Part shown: positions 57,800 through 64,000 of the stretch, in pieces
Layout: each line of letters begins with the position of its first letter
Position numbering within the stretch: position 1 is the first letter of the stretch
Assembly: GCA_031769625.1 (NCBI GenBank)
Contig: JAUIMM010001247.1
Span: 186,501 to 250,500, forward strand
Direction of reading: 5' to 3'
DNA: 64,000 nt
Source of the DNA: Taudactylus pleione
Taxonomy: Eukaryota; Chordata; Amphibia; Anura; Myobatrachidae
The notes under the pieces: model-generated
The model's database searches: none
What the model was told of the DNA's origin: nothing
What the model saw: only the letters and a program-made list of their open reading frames with translations
Position numbers and translations under genes: made by a program

Positions 57800-60700
57800 A
57801 TCATAGCTCCATAAGGGTGCCTGAAGAGGAACATACTGCTACATCTTAGCTCCATAAGGGAGCAGGAAGAGGAACATAATGATACATCATAGGTCCATAA
57901 GGGCACAGGAAGAGGAACATACTGATACTTCATAGCTTCATAAGGGCACAGGAAGAGGAACATACTTCTACATTACAGCTCCATAAGGGCGCAGGAAGAG
58001 GAACATACTTCTACATCATAGCTCCATAAGGGCGCAGGAAGAGGAACATACTGCTACATCATTGCTCCATAAGGGCGCAGGAAGAGGAACATACTGCTAC
58101 ATCAGAGCTCCATAAAGGCGCAGGAAGAGGAACATACTTCTACATCATAGCTCCATAAGGGCGCAGGAAGAGGAATATACTGCTACAGCATAGCTCCATA
58201 AGGGCGCAGGAAGAAGAACATACTGCTACATCATAGCTCCATAAGGGCGCAGGAAGAGGAACATACTTCTACATTATAGCTCCATAAGGGCGCAGGAAGA
58301 GGAACATACTTCTACATCATAGCTCCATAAGGGCGCAGGAAGAGGAACATACTGCTACATCATTGCTCCATAAGGGCGCAGGAAGAGGAACATACTGCTA
58401 CATCATAGCTCCATAAGGGCGCAGGAAGCGGAACATACTACTACAAAATAGCTCCATAAGGGCGCAGGAAGAGGAATATACTGCTACATCATAGCTCCAT
58501 AAGGGCGCAGGAAGAGGAACATACTGCTACATCATAGCTCCATAAGGGCGCAGGAAGAGGAACATACTGCTACATTATAGCTCCATAAGGGCGCAGGAAG
58601 ATGAACATACTTCAACATCATAGCTCCATAAGGGCGCAGGAAGAGGAACATACTGCTACATCATAGCTCCATAAGGGCGCAGTAAGAGGAACATATAGCT
58701 ACATCATAGCTCCATAAGGGTGCCTGAAGAGGAACATACTGCTACATCTTAGCTCCATAAGTGAGCAGGAAGAGGAACATAATGATACATCATAGGTCCA
58801 TAAGGGCACAGGAAGAGGAACATACTGATACTTCATAGCTTCATAAGGGCGCAGGAAGAGGAACATACTGCTACATCATAGCTCCATAAGGGCGCAGGAA
58901 GAGGAAAACACTGCTACATCATAGCTCCATAAGGGTGCAGGAAGAGGAACACACTGCTACATCATAGCTCCATAAAGGCGCAGGAACAGGAACATACTGC
59001 TACATCATAGCTCAATAAGGGCGCAGGAAGAGGAACATACTGCTACATCATAGCTCCATAAGGGGGCAGGAAAAAGAACATACAGCTACATCATAGCTCC
59101 ATAAGGGTGCAGGAAGAGGAGCATACAGCTACATCATAGCTCCATAAGGGTGCAGGAAGAGGAACATACTGCTACATCATAGCTCCATAAGGGCGCAGGA
59201 AGAGGACATACTGATACATCATAGCTCCATAAGGGCGTAGGAAGTGGAACATACTGCTACATCATAGCACCATAAGGGCGCAGGAAGAGGAACATACTGC
59301 TTCATCATAGCTCCATAAGGGCACAGGAAGAGGAACATACTGCTACATCATAGCTCCATAAGGGCGCGGGAAGAGGAACATACTGCTACATCATAGCTCC
59401 ATAAATGCACAGGAAGAGGAACATACTGCTTCATCATAGCTCCATAAGGGCGCAGGAAGAGGAACATACTGCTACATCATAGCTCCGTAAGGGCGTAGGA
59501 AGAGGAGCATATTGCTACATCAGAGCTCCATAAAGGCGCAGGAAGAGGAACATACTGCTACATCATAGCTCCATAAGGGCGCAGGAAGAGGACATACTGA
59601 TACATCATAGCTCCATAAGGGCGTAGGAAGGGGAACATACTGCTACATCATAGCTCCATAAGGGCGCAGGAAGAGGAACATACTGCTTCATCATAGCTCC
59701 ATAAGGGCGCAGGAAGAGGAACATACTGCTACATCATAGCTCCATAAGGGCGCGGGAAGAGGAACATACTGCTACATCATAGCTCCATAAATGCACAGGA
59801 AGAGGAACATACTGCTTCATCATAGCTCCATAAGGGCGCAGGAAGAGGAACATACTGCTACATCATAGCTCCGTAAGGGCGTAGGAAGAGGAGCATATTG
59901 CTACATCAGAGCTCCATAAAGGCGCAGGAAGAGGAACATACTTCTACATCATAGCTCCATAAGGGCGCAGGAAGAGGAATATACTGCTACAGCATAGCTC
60001 CATAAGGGCGCAGGAAGAGGAACATACTGCTACATCATAGCTCCATAAGGGCGCAGGAAGAGGAACATACTGCTACATCACAGCTCCATAAGGGCGTAGG
60101 AAGAGGAGCATATTGCTACATCAGAGCTCCATAAAGGCGCAGGAAGAGGAACATACTTCTACATCATAGCTTCATAAGGGCGCAGGAAGAGGAATATACT
60201 GCTACATCAGAGCTCCATAAGGGCGCAGGAAGAGGAACATACTGCTACATCATAGCTCCATAAGGGCACAGGAAGAGGAACATACTTCTACATTATAGCT
60301 CCATAAGGTCGCAGGAAGAGGAACATACTTCTACATCATAGCTCCATAAGGGCGCAGGAAGAGGAACATACTGCTACATCATTGCTCCATAAGGGCGCAG
60401 GAAGAGGAACATACTGCTACATCATAGCTCCATAAGGGCGCTGGAAGAGGAACATACTGCTACATCATAGCTCCATAAGGGCGCAGGAAGAGGAACATAC
60501 TGCTACATCATAGCTCCATAAGGGCGCAGGAAGAGGAACATACAGCTACATCATAGCTCCATAAGGGCGCAGGAAGAGGAACATACTGCTTCATCATAGC
60601 TCCATAAGGGCGCAGGAAGAGGAACATACTGCTTCATCATAGCTCCATAAGGGCGCAGGAAGAGGAACATACAGCTACATCATAGCTCCATAAGGGCTCA

Positions 60701-63700
60701 GGAAGAGGAACATACTGCTACATCATAGCTCCATAAGGGCGCAGGAAGAGGAACATACTTCTACATCATAGCTCCACAAGGGCGCAGGAAGAGGAACATA
60801 CAGCTACATCATAGCTCCATAAGGGCGCAGGAAGAGGAACATACTGCTACATCATAGCTCCATAAGGGCGCAGGAAGAGGAACATACTTCTACATCATAG
60901 CTCCATAAGGGCGCAGGAAGAGGAACATACTGCTACATCACAGCTCCATAAGGGCGTAGGAAGAGGAGCATATTGCTACATCAGAGCTCCATAAAGGCGC
61001 AGGAAGAGGAACATACTTCTACATCATAGCTTCATAAGGGCGCAGGAAGAGGAATATACTGCTACATCATAGCTCCATAAGGGCGCAGGAAGAGGAACAT
61101 ACTGCTACATCATAGCTCCATAAGGGCATAGGAAGAGGAACATACTTCTACATTATAGCTCCATAAGGGCGCAGGAAGAGGAACATACTTCTACATCATA
61201 GCTCCATAAGGGCGCAGGAAGAGGAACATACTGCTACATCATTGCTCCATTAGGGCGCAGGAAGAGGAACATACTGCTACATCATAGCTCCATAAGGGCG
61301 CTGGAAGAGGAACATACTGCTACATCATAGCTCCATAAGGGCGCAGGAAGAGGAACATACTGCTACATCATAGCTCCATAAGGGCGCAGGAAGAGGAACA
61401 TACAGCTACATCATAGCTCCATAAGGGCACAGGAAGAGGAACATACTGCTTCATCATAGCTCCATAAGGGCGCAGGAAGAGGAACATACTGCTACATCAT
61501 AGCTCCATAAGGGCGCAGGAAGAGGAACATACAGCTACATCATAGCTCCATAAGGGCGCAGGAAGAGGAACATACTGCTACATCATAGCTCCATAAGGGC
61601 GCAGGAAGAGGAACATACTTCTACATCATAGCTCCACAAAGGCGCAGGAAGAGGAACATACAGCTACATCATAGCTCCATAAGGGCGCAGGAAGAGGAAC
61701 ATACTGCTACATCATAGCTCCATAAGGGCGCAGGAAGAGGAACATACTTCTACATCATAGCTCCATAAGGGCGCAGGAAGAGGAACATACAGCTACATCA
61801 TAGCTTCATAAGGGTGCAGGAAGAGGAACATACAGCTACATCATAGCTCCATAAGGGCGTTGGAAGAGGAATATACTGCTACATCTTAGCTCCATAAGGG
61901 CGCAGGAAGAGGAACATACTGCTACATCATAGCTCCATAAGGGCACAGGAAGAGGAACATACAGCTACATCATAGCTCCATAAGGGAGCAGGAAGAGAAA
62001 CATACTGCTATATTATAACTCCATAAGGGCGCAGGAAGAGGAACATACTGCTTCATCATAGCTCCATAAGGGCGCAGGAAGAGGAACATACTGCTACATC
62101 ATAGCTCCATAAGGGCACGGGAAGAGGAACATACTGCTACATCATAGCTCCATAAATGCACAGGAAGAGGAACATACTGCTTCATCATAGCTCCATAAGG
62201 GCGCAGGAAGAGGAACATACTGCTACATCATAGCTCCGTAAGGGCTTAGGAAGAGGAGCATATTGCTACATCAGAGATCCATAAAGGCGCAGGAAGAGGA
62301 ACATACTTCTACATCATAGCTCCATAAGGGCGCAGGAAGAGGAATATACTGCTACAGCATAGCTCCATAAGGGCGCAGGAAGAGGAACATACTGCTACAT
62401 CATAGCTCCATAAGGGCGCAGGAAGAGGAACATACTTCTACATTATAGCTCCATAAGGGCGCAGGAAGAGGAACATACTTCTACATCATAGCTCCATAAG
62501 GGCGCAGGAAGAGGAACATACTGCTACATCATTGCTCCATAAGGGCGCAGGAAGAGGAACATACTGCTACATCATAGCTCCATAAGGGCGCAGGAAGCGG
62601 AACATACTACTACAAAATAGCTCCATAAGGGCGCAGGAAGAGGAACATACTGCTACATCATAGCTCCATAAGGGCGCAGGAAGAGGAACATACTGCTACA
62701 TCATAGCTCCATAAGGGCGCAGGAAGAGGAACATACTGCTACATTATAGCTCCATAAGGGCGCAGGAAGATGAACATACTTCAACATCATAGCTCCATAA
62801 GGGCGCAGGAAGAGGAACATACTGCTACATCATAGCTCCATAAGGGCGCAGTAAGAGGAACATACAGCTACATCATAGCTCCATAAGGGCGCAGGAAGAG
62901 GAACATACTGCTACATCATAGCTCCATAAGGGCGCAGGAAGAGGAACATACTTCTACATCATAGCTCCATAAGGGCGCAGGAAGAGGAACATACAGCTAC
63001 ATCATAGCTTCATAAGGGTGCAGGAAGAGGAACATACAGCTACATCATAGCTCCATAAGGGCGTAGGAAGAGGAATATACTGCTACATCTTAGCTCCATA
63101 AGGGCGCAGGAAGAGGAACATACTGCTACATCATAGCTCCATAAGGGCACAGGAAGAGGAACATACAGCTACATCATAGCTCCATAAGGGAGCAGGAAGA
63201 GGAACATACTGCTACATTATAGCTCCATAAGGGCGCAGGAAGAGGAACATACTGCTTCATCATAGCTCCATAAGGGCGCAGGAAGAGGAACATACTACTA
63301 CATCATAGCTCCATAAGGGCGCGGGAAGAGGAACATACTGCTACATAATAGCTCCATAAATGCACAGGAAGAGGAACATACTGCTTCATCATAGCTCCAT
63401 AAGGGCGCAGGAAGAGGAACATACTGCTACATCATAGCTCCGTAAGGGCGTAGGAAGAGGAGCATATTGCTACATCAGAGCTCCATAAAGGCGCAGGAAG
63501 AGGAACATACTTCTACATCATAGCTCCATAAGGGCGCAGGAAGAGGAATATACTGCTACAGCATAGCTCCATAAGGGCGCAGGAAGAGGAACATACTGCT
63601 ACATCATAGCTCCATAAGGGCGCAGGAAGAGGAACATACTTCTACATTATAGCTCCATAAGGGCGCAGGAAGAGGAACATACTTCTACATCATAGCTCCA

Positions 63701-64000
63701 TAAGGGCGCAGGAAGAGGAACATACTGCTACATCATTGCTCCATAAGGGCGCAGGAAGAGGAACATACTGCTACATCATAGCTCCATAAGGGCGCAGGAA
63801 GCGGAACATACTACTACAAAATAGCTCCATAAGGGCGCAGGAAGATGAACATACTGCTACATCATAGCTCCATAAGGGCGCAGGAAGAGAAACATACTGC
63901 TACATCATAGCTCCATAAGGGCGCAGGAAGAGGAACATACTGCTACATTATAGCTCCATAAGGGCGCAGGAAGATGAACATACTTCAACATCATAGCTCC
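57800..64000. repeat. Higher-order block of the 43-bp satellite, second copy
   Basis: Copy of 45140-51300 by the anchors listed there, extending to the end of the window. Differences between copies are few, which points to a recent large duplication or unequal exchange. Confidence 0.85.

Larger units (their letters stand above)
37736..64000. repeat. 43-bp satellite, about 610 copies, runs off the window
   Basis: A continuous array of at least 26.2 kb. The unit starts ctacatcatagctccataag and ends with ggaagaggaacatactg. Copies are mostly 90-100 percent alike by eye; variation concentrates at a few sites: the trinucleotide before the next unit (ctg, cag or ctt), gcgcagg against gcacagg or gcgtagg, and catagc against cagagc. 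Units of 42 bp occur (gaggacatactg). There are stops in all frames and no gene inside; a 60-codon open frame at 56555-56737 on the minus strand is only the repeat. Confidence 0.98.

Noticed and set aside
37736..64000. CRISPR array
   Set aside because: Units are directly adjacent with no unique spacers, and the surroundings are vertebrate-type repeats.

Overview
The window looks like repeat-dense nuclear DNA of a vertebrate, most likely an amphibian (probably a frog). I infer this from the mix of families: an L2-clade LINE, a Neptune/Penelope-type retroelement, Tc1/mariner and hAT DNA transposons, small inverted-repeat elements, very long minisatellites, and a split gene with intron phases and a poly(A) signal. 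There is no operon structure, no bacterial gene and no CRISPR. Almost every long open frame is a by-product of tandem repeats or belongs to a decayed transposon. About 60 percent of the window is tandem repeat (arrays of 45, about 49, 64, 6 and 43 bp plus GATA/GACA tracts).

Layout. 1-3535: a 45-bp minisatellite split by a 1153-bp solo LTR (1534-2686) with a perfect 5-bp target duplication; the LTR carries its own roughly 49-bp minisatellite. 3536-5156: hAT material, namely a fold-back of two opposed hAT ends and a broken C-terminal hAT transposase. 5400-6165: GATA/GACA repeats. 6331-15975: a 64-bp minisatellite with higher-order blocks. 16311-17340: terminal part of a Penelope-like element (minus strand) with a hammerhead-ribozyme-like core. 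17428-18948: the only host gene seen, the last two exons of an alpha-tectorin-like NIDO-domain gene, with a poly(A) signal at 19029. 19054-23130: small DNA transposons, hAT ends, and a 1121-bp insertion flanked by a 12-bp duplication that contains large palindromes. 23920-25385: a hexamer satellite (ctatac-type). 25386 to about 29030: a long minus-strand L2-like LINE with endonuclease and reverse transcriptase. 30470-35435: a decayed Penelope-like element bracketed by inverted terminal copies, with a nested Tc1 derivative and a second hammerhead-like core. 36726-37100: a Tc1 remnant. 37736-64000: a 43-bp satellite of roughly 610 copies that runs off the window, with nested duplications of about 0.65, 1.0, 3.7, 5.8, 8.9 and 12.7 kb.

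How it works together. Apart from the tectorin-like exons there is no cooperating gene set. The window records transposon nesting and tandem-array growth. The most useful points are the hammerhead-like motifs, the solo LTR dating the 45-bp array, the higher-order structure of the 43-bp satellite, and the tectorin-like exons, which simple ORF calling misses because the last exon has no start codon. All family names rest on motif recognition by eye; no alignment or database search was run.
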